A stretch of 64,000 bases of DNA from Labrys monachus (GTDB lineage: Bacteria > Pseudomonadota > Alphaproteobacteria > Rhizobiales > Labraceae), in NCBI RefSeq assembly GCF_030814655.1, contig NZ_JAUSVK010000001.1, forward strand, positions 2,933,501-2,997,500. Direction: 5' to 3'. Each line of letters opens with the position of its first letter. The stretch's first letter is position 1. The notes beneath the pieces were generated by a model, which was given only the letters and a program-made list of their open reading frames with translations, was not told the origin of the DNA and searched no databases. A program made the translations under genes and the position numbers. Below, one piece after another: positions 1-8,188 of this stretch.

Positions 1-362
1 AGGCCGTAGCGGCTTTCCTCGAGCCATCCGGTCTGCAGGAGGCGCGCATAGATGTGGCGCGCCCTCGCCATCGCCTCGCCGGTGGCCTGCTCATGCGCCC
101 CGGGCTGGCGGCGGCGCCGAAGCCGGCGGCGGCGCTCGGACGAAATTTCGTCGAGGGTGACGAGCGCGCCTTCCTCGTGCCAGAGGCCCGGCCTCTCGGC
201 GAGAATGTCGTAGATGATGCCGACGAGTTCGTTCTGGGTCGGAAACAGCAGGTCCGATCCGAAGCAGCTGTCGTATATCTTGACCAATACCTCCTCGTAG
301 AGGCGCCTGTTTTCTCCCGAAAACAGCATGAAGATATCGGGATCCAAAGCGCCGAACAGCAT
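1..362 (-). CDS. jetA: Wadjet-type JetA protein, N-terminal part (cut by window edge)
   Basis: The reading frame is open from the ATG at 362 to the left edge (120 codons). The start reads MLFGALDPDIFMLFSG, followed by NRRLYEEVLVKIYD, and near the edge ARLLQTGWLEE. This start and the later GWLEE segment match what I know of the JetA (DUF5716-like, kleisin-type) subunit of Wadjet, the SMC-related complex that recognises and cleaves circular plasmid DNA. A stop codon lies just upstream in frame, and GGGA is close to the ATG. JetA is usually the first gene of jetABCD, so B, C and D would lie to the left, outside the window. Assignment is by motif memory only; a different condensin-type kleisin such as MksF/MukF is the alternative. 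Confidence 0.6.
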   Translation of the reverse strand, partial: MLFGALDPDIFMLFSGENRRLYEEVLVKIYDSCFGSDLLFPTQNELVGIIYDILAERPGLWHEEGALVTLDEISSERRRRLRRRRQPGAHEQATGEAMARARHIYARLLQTGWLEESRYG

Positions 363-550
363 TCCCTGAAGTTCCCGTGGATCTTTACAGCCCAGGATAG
401 ATCGATTGCCGCCGCCAGGCTAGACAGCACCGTATCGCCATAGCCGTCCATGCACAGTTCGATGATATCCGCGCATGGCGTCAACACCGGCGGCGCCAGA
501 TTCTACGAAAATTCCGGCCATGCTCCCGTCCGACAAATATTCGCCGGCCT

Positions 551-1807
551 CTATCCTGCCCGCGGCGAGGCCCGTTCTCCGCCCGGCGGCAGGCCGGCCT
601 TCGACACCGACGCCGCAATGGCGGCGGCGGCGAGGTTGGCGCCGACGCTGGCGAGGATCGGCAGGGCATAGCTGTGGCTCGCGTCGAAGGCGAAGCCGGC
701 GACGCTGGGGCCGACCAGCGTGCCGAAAGCGACGCTGGTGTAGAGGACGCCGATGATGCCGCTGATGTTGCGTCCGCCGAAATGATCCATGACGACGGCC
801 GGCATGACGGCGACCCAGCCGCCATAGAAGACGCCGAACAACAGGGCGAAGACGGCGAGGGCCCAGAAGCCGGCTGACAGGCCCCAGATGGCGAGCGCCA
901 GCGCCATGCCGACGAACATCGCCACGAGGAAGGGCTGCCGCCCGATCCGGTCGGCGAGCCCGCCGAGAAAGAAGCGTCCCGCCGTGCTGCCGGCGCCGAT
1001 CACGCCGAGGAGAAGCACGGCCGAGGCCGGCGGCACGCCGCCATCCACCGCATAGGGCACGAGATGGACGAACGGCACGAACACGCCGAACGAACTGATC
1101 AGGCAGGCGGCATAGAGGGTGACGAACGGGCGCGACGTCACCGCCTCGCGCAGCGGCATGCCGCCCGGACGGCTTCCCTGCGCATGCCGCCGCGGCGGAT
1201 CGCCATCCGGCCCGAGGCCGCGGGCGGCCGGGTCGCCGTCGAGGAGGAGGGCCATGCCGATGCCAGCCGTCGCGGCGAGGGCGCCGAGGACGAGATAGGC
1301 GCCGCGCCATCCGAGCATGCCGATGAGATGGGCGGCGAGGGGCGGCATCACGAGCGTGCCCACGCCGATGCCGCTGACGGCGAGGCCGGAGGCAAAGCCG
1401 CGGCGCCTGACGAACCAGTGCTGCACCGCGCCGATGGCCGGCACATAGGCGCAGCCGATACCCAGCCCGACCCCGAGGCCGTAGGCCGCATAGACCCCGA
1501 CGATGCTGCCCGCCATGCTCGCAAGGGCGAGGCCGGCTCCGAGCAGCGCCATGCCGAGCACGGCCAGCCTGCGCGAGCCCCACCGGTCCGCCAGCGGCCC
1601 GCTGAGGACGCCGAAGCCGAAATAGACAAATCCCGCCAGGGAGAACACCAGCGAAACCGAGCCGCGGGAGGCGCCGAAATCCCGCTGCAGCGGTTCGACG
1701 AAGGCGCTGAAGGTGTAGGCGCTGCCGAAGCCGAGAAAGGTGACGGCGAAGGCCGCGGCGACGACGAACCAGCCATGGAAGATGCGGGGAGGGGACGGGG
1801 TGTTCAC
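551..1807 (-). CDS. MFS transporter (OFA / monocarboxylate type)
   Basis: This is a major facilitator protein of about 418 residues with 12 hydrophobic segments. It begins with FHGWFVVAAAF, a start typical of OFA/MCT-like carriers, and has the loop GPLADRWGSRR between helices 2 and 3, the family's cytoplasmic A motif. Such carriers move small organic acids, often oxalate or monocarboxylates; the substrate here is unknown. The frame is open upstream to a TTG at 1858. I prefer the GTG at 1807 because the family N-terminus begins just before the first helix, but no strong ribosome site decides it. It lies downstream of the amino-acid ABC genes on the same strand, 132 bases away, and may be cotranscribed. 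Confidence 0.8.
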   Translation of the reverse strand: MNTPSPPRIFHGWFVVAAAFAVTFLGFGSAYTFSAFVEPLQRDFGASRGSVSLVFSLAGFVYFGFGVLSGPLADRWGSRRLAVLGMALLGAGLALASMAGSIVGVYAAYGLGVGLGIGCAYVPAIGAVQHWFVRRRGFASGLAVSGIGVGTLVMPPLAAHLIGMLGWRGAYLVLGALAATAGIGMALLLDGDPAARGLGPDGDPPRRHAQGSRPGGMPLREAVTSRPFVTLYAACLISSFGVFVPFVHLVPYAVDGGVPPASAVLLLGVIGAGSTAGRFFLGGLADRIGRQPFLVAMFVGMALALAIWGLSAGFWALAVFALLFGVFYGGWVAVMPAVVMDHFGGRNISGIIGVLYTSVAFGTLVGPSVAGFAFDASHSYALPILASVGANLAAAAIAASVSKAGLPPGGERASPRAG

Positions 1808-1939
1808 GCGGGTCACTCGATGGGATCTTGCGCAAGGCACGGGCGCGGGGCCCGACAATGGGAGGGGGGCGCATGGCGCCGGATTATGGAAGGCTGGGCC
1901 GAGGACGGCCGAGGCCCGGTCGACATGGAGCCTGCCTCG

Positions 1940-2593
1940 CTACCGTCCGGCAAAGGACTCTTTTCGCTCCAGGGCCCTGGCATAGCGCGTCAGCGGAAAA
2001 CACATCGCGAAATAGATCAGGGCGACGAAGCCGTAGACCTCGAAGGGCGCGAAGGTGGCGTTGCTGATGGCGTTGGCGGCCCGCATCATCTCCTCGAAGC
2101 CGATGATCGAGGTCAGCGCCGTGCTCTTCACCAATTGCACGAGAAAGCCGACGGTCGGCGCCCGGGTGATGCGGAACGCCTGCGGCAGGATGACCAGGCG
2201 CAATTGCGCAACGTAATGCAGCCCGAGGCTGGCGCCGGCATCCCATTGCCCGAGGGGCAGCGCTTGCACGCCGCCGCGCCAGATCTCGGCGAGATAGGCG
2301 CTGGCGCTCAAGGTCAGGGCGAGGACGGCCGCCGTCCAGGGTTCGATGCGCAAGCCGAGCATCGGCAGGCCGAAGAACACCAGGAAGAGCTGCATCAGCA
2401 GCGGCGTGCCCTGGAACAGGCCGATATAGAGTTCCGCGCCACGCTGCACGGGGCGCCGGCGATCGATGCGGGCGACCATGACGGCGATGCCCACGACCCC
2501 GCCGCCGATGAAGGCCGCCGCGGAGAGAGCAAGGGTCCACCGGGCGGCGAGCAGCAGATTGCGCAGGATGTCCCAAAGAGTGAAATCCATCAC
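1940..2593 (-). CDS. Amino-acid ABC transporter permease (HisM/GlnP family)
   Basis: This is an inner-membrane permease of 217 residues, the normal length for polar-amino-acid permeases, with about five hydrophobic helices. The N-terminal segment GLFQGTPLLMQLF is the hallmark of the His/Glu/Gln/Arg/opine permease family. The EAA-like loop lies around ASLGLHYVAQLRLVILPQA. Its ATG overlaps the stop of the upstream permease by four bases (ATGA), so the two are translationally coupled and probably form a heterodimeric channel. The substrate cannot be read from the sequence. Confidence 0.88.
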   Translation of the reverse strand: MMDFTLWDILRNLLLAARWTLALSAAAFIGGGVVGIAVMVARIDRRRPVQRGAELYIGLFQGTPLLMQLFLVFFGLPMLGLRIEPWTAAVLALTLSASAYLAEIWRGGVQALPLGQWDAGASLGLHYVAQLRLVILPQAFRITRAPTVGFLVQLVKSTALTSIIGFEEMMRAANAISNATFAPFEVYGFVALIYFAMCFPLTRYARALERKESFAGR

Positions 2594-3255
2594 GAGAGGC
2601 CACCCAGAATTTTCCTGCCGCCGGCGAACATCAGCCGCCGCAGCACGATGCTCAGGGCGAGATAGACCATGGTCACGACGAAATAGGTTTCGAAGGCCCG
2701 GAACGTCCGGGACTGGATCATGTCCGCCTCATAGGTCAGCTCCCGCACGGAAATCTGCGAGACGACGGCGGATTCGAGCATCATGATGACGACCTGGCTG
2801 GCGAGAGCCGGAAAGATGACCCGCAGGGCCTGCGGCAGCACGATCTTGACGAAGATCTGGCGCCCGCGCAGGCCCAGCGCCATGCCCGCTTCCTTCTGGC
2901 CGACCGGCACCGCGTCCAGGCCCGCCCCGACGATCTCGGTGCCATAGGCCGCGAGGTTGATCGTCATCGCCAGGACCGCGGCGGCGAACGGATCGAGCCG
3001 GACGCCGACGCTCGGCAGCCCGAAGAAGAAAAAGAACAGCTGCACCAGGAACGGCGTGTTGCGGATGATCTCGACATAGGCGCCGATCACATGGCGCAGG
3101 GCTGCATGGCGGCTGCGGCGCCCGGCCGCCCCGAGGACGCTGAGCACCGCGCCGACCACCGCGGTGACGAGGGTCAGCAGGACCGTCGTCGCCGCCCCGC
3201 GGCCGATCAGGGAGAGTGCGTCCGCCAGCCAGCCGAAATCGAGATCATATCGCAA
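2590..3255 (-). CDS. Amino-acid ABC transporter permease (HisQ/GlnP family)
   Basis: This is the second permease of the importer, 221 residues, with the family segment EIIRNTPFLVQLFFFFFGLP and the EAA-like loop KEAGMALGLRGRQIF before KIVLPQALR. It is followed by the coupled permease at 1940-2593 and preceded 36 bases upstream by the binding-protein gene, giving the order binding protein, permease, permease. No ATP-binding subunit follows in this cluster, so the ATPase must be supplied from elsewhere in the genome. Confidence 0.88.
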   Translation of the reverse strand: MRYDLDFGWLADALSLIGRGAATTVLLTLVTAVVGAVLSVLGAAGRRSRHAALRHVIGAYVEIIRNTPFLVQLFFFFFGLPSVGVRLDPFAAAVLAMTINLAAYGTEIVGAGLDAVPVGQKEAGMALGLRGRQIFVKIVLPQALRVIFPALASQVVIMMLESAVVSQISVRELTYEADMIQSRTFRAFETYFVVTMVYLALSIVLRRLMFAGGRKILGGLS

Positions 3256-3291
3256 AGGTCCGGTCCCTCACGCCGCCGATCCTTCAGGTCC

Positions 3292-4098
3292 TCAATCCTT
3301 GAGGTCCTTGGGATCGAGGGGCTTGCCGAGCCATTGGGTCGAGATCTGGTTCAGCGTGCCGCCGGCCAGCATCTTGGCGATGGCGCCGTCGACGGCCTGC
3401 TTGAGCCGATCCTCGTTCTTGTTGAGACCGATGTGATCGGGCGAGGTCAGCAGCTGGAATTTCTGTTCCGGCTTGAGATCGACCTGCTTGGCCAGGACCT
3501 GGGCGCCGACATCGTTGCCCACCACCATCAATTGCGCCTGGCCGGAGAGGAAGGCCTGGATCACGGCGTTGTAATTGTCGAACCGCCTGACATCGGCGGA
3601 AGCCGGCGCTGCCGCCGTGAGCGAGGTGTCCTCGAGCGTGCCGCGGTTGACGGCGATGCTCTTGCCGGCGAGGTCTTCCTTGCCCGAGACCTTGACCGCC
3701 TGCGGACCGATCACCGCGATGTAATAGGGCGCATAGGCGGCGGTGTAGTCGATGACCTTCGCCCGCTCCGCGCTGTAGCCGACGCTCATGAGAAGATCGA
3801 CGCGATGGTCGGTCAGATAGGGGATGCGGTTCTGGCCGGTGACGCTGACGAGCTTGAGCTTGACGTTCAGCGTGTCGGCCAGGATCTGGGCGACGTCGAC
3901 GTCATAGCCTTGCAGGCTCATGTCGGATGCGACCGACGAGAAAGGCGGAAAGTCGGAAAATACGCCGACATTGAGCACCCCGGCCTTGGTGATGTCGTCG
4001 AGGCCGTCCGCCTTGGCGGGCGCGCCGGCCCACAGGCCTGCCGCGACCAGCGCGGCCCCGGCAATGAAGGCCCGCCGGCTGTTGTCTTGCATCGTCAT
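3292..4098 (-). CDS. Amino-acid ABC transporter substrate-binding protein
   Basis: This 268-residue protein belongs to the SBP_bac_3 family. The N-terminus has SRRAFIAGAALVA and ends in APAKA, a Tat-like or long Sec export signal, so it should act in the periplasm. The mature part starts with the typical GVLNVGVFSDFPPF and contains GYDVDVAQILAD and a DLLMSVGYSAERA-type segment that contact the ligand in this fold. It is the first gene of the importer that continues with the two permeases at 3255-1940. The likely ligand class is a polar amino acid or opine; the exact ligand is not readable. Confidence 0.88.
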   Translation of the reverse strand: MTMQDNSRRAFIAGAALVAAGLWAGAPAKADGLDDITKAGVLNVGVFSDFPPFSSVASDMSLQGYDVDVAQILADTLNVKLKLVSVTGQNRIPYLTDHRVDLLMSVGYSAERAKVIDYTAAYAPYYIAVIGPQAVKVSGKEDLAGKSIAVNRGTLEDTSLTAAAPASADVRRFDNYNAVIQAFLSGQAQLMVVGNDVGAQVLAKQVDLKPEQKFQLLTSPDHIGLNKNEDRLKQAVDGAIAKMLAGGTLNQISTQWLGKPLDPKDLKD

Positions 4099-4436
4099 TT
4101 TCTTACTCCGGTTTGGATGGTGGCAGTTTCAGGTCGGGCAAGGAGTGCCGTCCGCCGGGGTTCGGATGCCGAACCCATGCGGCCGCCGCAGGGAGTTTCG
4201 CACAGGAGGGCCCTATTGACGCGATGCCGCGCGAGTCTGCCAGATGCGCGGACCCCGTGTCGATCCCGTCTCGGCGGCGCTGAGGAATAAAGGCCTTCTG
4301 CGGCACTTCCCATGCCCGCCTTTCAGCCTCCTCGCCCTCGCTCAAGCGCGGCGTCGAGAATCTCTGCTCGGAGCCGGATGCGTCATGAGAGCCGCAGGGA
4401 CGGGCGACGCGTGGTTCGGCCGGCGCCCTCGCGGCG
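4099..4436. other. Intergenic stretch upstream of the amino-acid importer
   Basis: These 338 bases separate the binding-protein gene from the small gene at 4437. They should hold the promoter of the importer on the minus strand, but I see no convincing -35/-10 pair, RNA gene or repeat. The short open frames here lack family features and ribosome sites. Confidence 0.4.
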
Positions 4437-4721
4437 TCAGGCGGACGGGCCGGAGGCGGTATCCCGCCTGTTCCGGTGCGCCAGTTCCCGCAGCGCCTTA
4501 CGAATCACGTCGAGGTTGTGCGCCGGTCTTTTCACGTTGATGCTGTCGATGAGGTCGGCGCAGTAGTCGATGCCGGACGCATGGGCCTCGGCCAGGGCGG
4601 CCAGGATGACGCCCATCACCGCTTCCTTTTCTTCGTCGGAGCCGGCGAGGCGGGGAATGAGCCAGCGGATGAACTTCTGCTGCCATTCGATCTGGTGCCG
4701 CGTGGCGTCGGACGTCTGCAT
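4437..4721 (-). CDS. Small hypothetical protein (94 aa)
   Basis: This is a charged, soluble protein of 94 residues that I do not recognise. It appears mostly helical, with EWQQKFIRWLIPRLAGSDEEKEAVMGVILAAL-like amphipathic segments and a basic C-terminus. The start is supported by AGGA seven bases before the ATG on the minus strand. Codon use looks like that of the neighbouring genes. There is no signal peptide or membrane segment. It stands alone between the amino-acid importer and tRNA-Asn. Confidence 0.55.
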   Translation of the reverse strand: MQTSDATRHQIEWQQKFIRWLIPRLAGSDEEKEAVMGVILAALAEAHASGIDYCADLIDSINVKRPAHNLDVIRKALRELAHRNRRDTASGPSA

Positions 4722-4883
4722 GATATGGTCCTGAACCGTCGGCTATCGGAGATAGTCTGCCTGATACTCCCTGACCGGGCCTCCATCAACCCAAATCGTC
4801 GCGGGAGGGGAGCGCCGGCGGATAGCGGGGGGCGACGGAAACGAACGGCAAGCGGCCATGCCGCAGGACATCTGCGGAAGACA

Positions 4884-4916
4884 TAAAAATACCCAAGGCA
4901 ACTGAATGCCTTGGGT
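4884..4916 (-). terminator. Rho-independent terminator of tRNA-Asn
   Basis: A perfect 10-bp stem (4891-4900 pairing with 4907-4916, six-base loop) lies just behind the tRNA on the minus strand and is followed by a run of five T residues. This is a standard intrinsic terminator. Confidence 0.85.
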
Positions 4917-4923
4917 ATAAAAT

Positions 4924-4999
4924 TGGCTCCGCGAGCAGGACTCGAACCTGCGACCGAGCGATTAACAGTCGCTTGCTCTACCAACTGAGCTATCGCGGA
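4924..4999 (-). tRNA. tRNA-Asn (GTT)
   Basis: A complete 76-nt cloverleaf with acceptor arms TCCGCGA and TCGCGGA, D-loop AGCTCAGTTGGTAGAGC, anticodon GTT in the loop CTGTTAA, T-arm GGTTCGAGTCC, and the 3' CCA encoded in the DNA. It has its own promoter and terminator. Confidence 0.96.
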
Positions 5000-5025
5000 A
5001 CAGGGGCGAACCCTGCGAGGCCGGC

Positions 5026-5054
5026 CGTATAGCAACAACATCGGGGCTTGCCAA
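5026..5054 (-). promoter_or_regulatory. Promoter of tRNA-Asn
   Basis: On the minus strand TTGGCA (5054-5049) and TATACG (5031-5026) are separated by exactly 17 bases. This resembles the alphaproteobacterial housekeeping consensus CTTGGC-N17-CTATA. It ends about 26 bases before the mature tRNA. Confidence 0.65.
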
Positions 5055-5156
5055 GGGGCACCGCTGCCTCGTTTGCATCTTCTTTTCGGATTATTATCTG
5101 GGGTAGGGATCGCGCGATCGGCGCAACCTGCGGTTTTTCCCGGAAAGGAGAGGGTT

Positions 5157-5405
5157 TTGACGCCACAGAGCCACATTGGCCGTCCGCGGCTCAAATTTGC
5201 CGGACGCCATTTTCATCTGCCGGGTTCGCGCTGGGTGCGCGTCGGGCTCGGGGGATTGTTCGTCACAGGCGGGCTTGTCGGCTTCCTGCCCGTGCTGGGC
5301 TTCTGGATGATTCCCGTCGGCCTGCTCATCCTCTCCGTCGATATTCCTCGCGTCCGTCGTGGACGGCGGCGGCTCGCCGTCTGGTGGGGCAGGCGCCGGG
5401 CGTGA
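5157..5405 (+). CDS. Small membrane protein (82 aa)
   Basis: The protein has one long or two short hydrophobic helices (VRVGLGGLFVTGGLVGFLPV and a FWMIPVGLLILSVD segment) followed by a strongly basic tail. This layout is familiar from short conserved inner-membrane proteins of Rhizobiales; the function is unknown. I choose the TTG at 5157 because GGAGAGG stands directly before it; the frame is open further upstream to an ATG at 5073 that has no such site and would overlap the promoter region of tRNA-Asn. Confidence 0.6.
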   Translation: MTPQSHIGRPRLKFAGRHFHLPGSRWVRVGLGGLFVTGGLVGFLPVLGFWMIPVGLLILSVDIPRVRRGRRRLAVWWGRRRA

Positions 5406-5423
5406 TTCGTCGCGCCGCCGCCT

Positions 5424-5675
5424 TCAGTACCTGGTATTGAAGGATGGAGGATCGCTGGCGGGGAACGAATCCTCCAGCGTCTCGTCCACCTCCCGGTCGT
5501 CGACCTGCGGCACGTCGCGCGTATTGGCGCCGGCGGCGCGGATGATCGCCAGGTCCAGCGCCTGCTCGCGTGCCTTCCGATAGTCCAGTTCCTGGCGCAG
5601 GCGCCTGTTGTCATCGACCAGCTTGGCAATCAAAGCCACTGCGGCGAGTGACGTGAGAAGGCGAATCCCCATCAT
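5424..5675 (-). CDS. Small membrane-anchored protein with DETLEDSFPASDPPS tail (83 aa)
   Basis: It starts MMGIRLLTSLAAVALIAKL, a single membrane anchor, followed by a charged coiled-coil-like stretch (DDNRRLRQELDYRKAREQ). It ends with the acidic motif ETLEDSFPASDPPSF, which recurs at the C-terminus of several short alphaproteobacterial proteins of unknown role. GGAGGG stands five bases before the ATG at 5675, which decides this start against an upstream ATG at 5780. It converges on the small membrane gene at 5157-5405. Confidence 0.65.
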   Translation of the reverse strand: MMGIRLLTSLAAVALIAKLVDDNRRLRQELDYRKAREQALDLAIIRAAGANTRDVPQVDDREVDETLEDSFPASDPPSFNTRY

Positions 5676-5889
5676 AAAGTCCCTCCATGCCCGACATCGG
5701 GCATTCCCTGCCGGGACAACTGCCGGGCCGGGAATGAGTTCCTCATGGCGCCTGCCGACCGCGCCGGGAGCTTTTGGCAATTGAACGGACCCGGGCGCCG
5801 GGATGAAACCCGTCGAATTTCACGGGCGGTGCCGGCCCCCGCGAATTGCTAGGGTTTCGGTGGGATCGGGCAACCACGAGGGGCACATC

Positions 5890-6234
5890 GTGAGCGACAA
5901 GGTTGATCGGCGATGCGGCAACCTGCCAGCGCCCCGGCAAAGCATCCGCGTGGCGATCGGCAGCATCCTGCGCACGCCGCCCACGAACAATCCGTCCCAG
6001 CCCGGCTTCGGCAATCGCGTGCTGAATGGCTGCGGGCGGTCCCTGACGGGGCTGAACGAGGATTGCGTGGCGCGGGAGGCCCGACGCGTCATCGACGTCT
6101 TCGAGCCGCTGATAGAGGTCAGGGACGTCGCCGTGGAAATGACCCCGTCGAGTGCGGTCAACGCTATCACCATACGCTATGAAATCATCGAATCCGGCGA
6201 TCTCCATGACATCCGGGTCGAGATCCCGACATAG
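5890..6234 (+). CDS. gpW/gp25-like protein, isolated
   Basis: The 114-residue protein fits the pattern of phage baseplate W/gp25 and the related TssE family: SIRVAIGSILRTPP near the N-terminus, PGFGNRVLNG, then VIDVFEPLIEVRDVAVEM and a beta-rich end NAITIRYEI. In those families the protein builds the baseplate of a contractile tail or type VI secretion machine. No other tail, baseplate or secretion gene is nearby. The GTG at 5890 is preceded by GAGGGG; an ATG at 5803 is in frame but lacks a site. Assignment is by pattern only, and the isolated setting argues for a domesticated or relict gene. Confidence 0.45.
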   Translation: MSDKVDRRCGNLPAPRQSIRVAIGSILRTPPTNNPSQPGFGNRVLNGCGRSLTGLNEDCVAREARRVIDVFEPLIEVRDVAVEMTPSSAVNAITIRYEIIESGDLHDIRVEIPT

Positions 6235-6452
6235 TCTGGTGCCGCGGCGTTCGCGCCCGGCCGCCGTCCGTCAGGGTACAATTTCCTCCGGCGCCGTATG
6301 GCATCGCAGCCGATGCCGCGTCGAGGCAGAGAGCCTGGAGAGCCGACGGCGCTTTCCGCGAGGCCGCTCCGCCGTGCATGGAATTGTCCAGGCATCCTTG
6401 CTAAGGTCGCCGCCGATTTTTGTTCCTTCGAGGCGAAGTTGATTCGCCCTAA

Positions 6453-6485
6453 CGCTCCCGCGAGGCGGGAGCGGGGCTTTCTTTC
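6453..6485 (+). terminator. Terminator-like hairpin before opgC
   Basis: A perfect 9-bp GC-rich stem (CGCTCCCGC at 6453-6461 and GCGGGAGCG at 6465-6473) with a three-base loop is followed by GGGCTTTCTTTC. It lies in the 342-base gap between the gp25-like gene and opgC and would end transcription from the left. The rest of the gap shows no gene. Confidence 0.6.
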
Positions 6486-6576
6486 GGTGACGCCGGCTGA
6501 GATGGCATTCCTCGCGTGAAGCCGAACGGCCATCGATCATCTCATTTTTCGGCTATCTTTTTTCGGCGACAGAAAT

Positions 6577-7761
6577 ATGAAGCGGCTCAATATACTGGAC
6601 GGATTCCGAGGGTATTTCCTCGTGTTCATGGTTCTGAACCATGTGGCGCTGAGGGGCGGCGTCTGGCTCGTGCACGTCAATCACGGCGAATTGGGCTATG
6701 TCCAGGACGCGCAGGGCTTCGTTTTCCTTTCCGGCCTGATGGTCGGCATGGTCTACAGCCGCCGGATGACGAAGCAGGGCTTTCGCGCCGGCGCCCTGAA
6801 GATGTGGCGGCGGGCGCTGGAAATCTACCGCTACACGCTCGGCTGCCTGGTCGGCATCGTTCTTTTGGCAGTGATCTTTCCCGAGGCGCAGGAGGCCTGG
6901 CGTCCCTGGCTGCTGCAACTCGGCGACCGGGATCCGCTGTTCGTGCTGGCGGCCGCCCTGCTTGTCTTCCAGCCGACCTTCATGGACATCCTGCCGCAAT
7001 ATATCCTCTACATGCTCGTCGCGCCGCCCCTCGTCTGGCTGTGCATACAGGGGCGCTGGCGGATCGTGCTCTTCGGCTCCATCGCGGTATGGCTGGCGAT
7101 CCAGTTCGGCGTCCATCTGCCCTTCATCGACACCTTCCATGCGCTCGCCGGCCGGATCGAATCGCCGGGTCTCCTCCAGATCTATTTCAACCTGTTCGCC
7201 TGGCAGATCTGCTTCATGTCCGGTCTCGTGCTGGGCGCGCTCACCATGACCGGGCAGATCGACTGGCAGCGGTTGATGGACCCGCGCAGGCCGGCCCTGG
7301 CCTGGTTCGCCCTCGGGGTCTTCCTGGTCTTCGCCGCGCTTCGGCTCGGCCTCACCTTCGGCGTCTATCCGCCCGACTTCGTCGACCGCATCACCCTGTT
7401 CGACCGGCGCGACGAATTGAGCTTCATCTATGTCGCCAATTTCGCGGTGGATGCCTATCTCATCGCATGGGTGCTGATCGCCGGGCCGCGCACCGGCAAC
7501 ATCGTGCTGGCGACGATCGCGACCGGCCTGACCTGGCTGTTCAACCAGCCCTTCCTGCGGTTCATCGGCCGCCATTCGCTGCAGACCTATACGCTCCACG
7601 TGTTCCTGATCTACGGCATCAAGGCACTCGACGTGAATTTCGGGCCGTGGACCCAGGCGACCAAGACCGCGGTGGTGATCGGGGCGATCGCATCGCTGGC
7701 GCTGCCGGCCCTCTACCGCGAGTCGCGCTTCTTCGCCCGCAAGCCGGCTTCCTCGACGTGA
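6577..7761 (+). CDS. opgC: OpgC-family membrane protein
   Basis: This 394-residue inner-membrane protein has about ten hydrophobic segments. It starts MKRLNILDGFRGYFLVFMV and continues with NHVALRGG and GFVFLSGLMVGMVYSRR, the characteristic N-terminal region of OpgC. OpgC belongs to the acyltransferase-3-like superfamily and transfers succinyl groups to osmoregulated periplasmic glucans in Rhodobacter and Brucella. Length and layout fit the family. It stands alone downstream of a terminator hairpin. The family is assigned with good confidence; the acyl group and acceptor here are inferred. Confidence 0.82.
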   Translation: MKRLNILDGFRGYFLVFMVLNHVALRGGVWLVHVNHGELGYVQDAQGFVFLSGLMVGMVYSRRMTKQGFRAGALKMWRRALEIYRYTLGCLVGIVLLAVIFPEAQEAWRPWLLQLGDRDPLFVLAAALLVFQPTFMDILPQYILYMLVAPPLVWLCIQGRWRIVLFGSIAVWLAIQFGVHLPFIDTFHALAGRIESPGLLQIYFNLFAWQICFMSGLVLGALTMTGQIDWQRLMDPRRPALAWFALGVFLVFAALRLGLTFGVYPPDFVDRITLFDRRDELSFIYVANFAVDAYLIAWVLIAGPRTGNIVLATIATGLTWLFNQPFLRFIGRHSLQTYTLHVFLIYGIKALDVNFGPWTQATKTAVVIGAIASLALPALYRESRFFARKPASST

Positions 7762-7850
7762 GGCCGGCATGGCCCGCAACGGACCGGGACGCCTCCGGTC
7801 TTCTTCAGGCAACCGGCCGCACAATTAAACCGACCGGCGCGTAAAAGCGG

Positions 7851-7879
7851 TTGAACCGGGGGGGCTTGCTTGATATAGC
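7851..7879 (+). promoter_or_regulatory. Promoter of tRNA-Cys
   Basis: TTGAAC (7851-7856) and TATAGC (7874-7879) are separated by 17 bases and lie about 40 bases before the mature tRNA-Cys. Confidence 0.65.
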
Positions 7880-7918
7880 GCGCTCCTCCGCTTTGTCCTG
7901 CAATGCTCGACAATGGAT

Positions 7919-7992
7919 GGCCACGTGGCGGAGTGGTTACGCAGAGGACTGCAAATCCTTGCACCCCGGTTCGATTCCGGGCGTGGCCTCCA
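7919..7992 (+). tRNA. tRNA-Cys (GCA)
   Basis: A 74-nt cloverleaf with acceptor arms GGCCACG and CGTGGCC, anticodon GCA in CTGCAAA, T-arm GGTTCGATTCC and encoded CCA. Its 3' half is repeated imperfectly at 14083-14122, which makes it the likely target of a past site-specific integration. Confidence 0.96.
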
Positions 7993-8188
7993 AATTGATC
8001 TCGCAGAGGTTTTCGATACACGAGAGCTTCGAGAAAGTTCTCGTTGAACGCCTGGGGACGCAGAGTTTCTGAGCCCGACAGGGTGCGCCCGTTGGCCTGC
8101 AGTGAGCCGTGAGGCGCCTCCGGCGCGTCGCAGACACTTCCCGGGCATTACGGCGTCGTCGCGGGGTGTGGCATGGGAATGCGGCGGT

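Noticed and set aside
54-443. Plus-strand frame of 129 codons at the left edge
   Set aside because: It is opposite to the JetA-like frame, which has coherent family features; the plus-strand frame has none.
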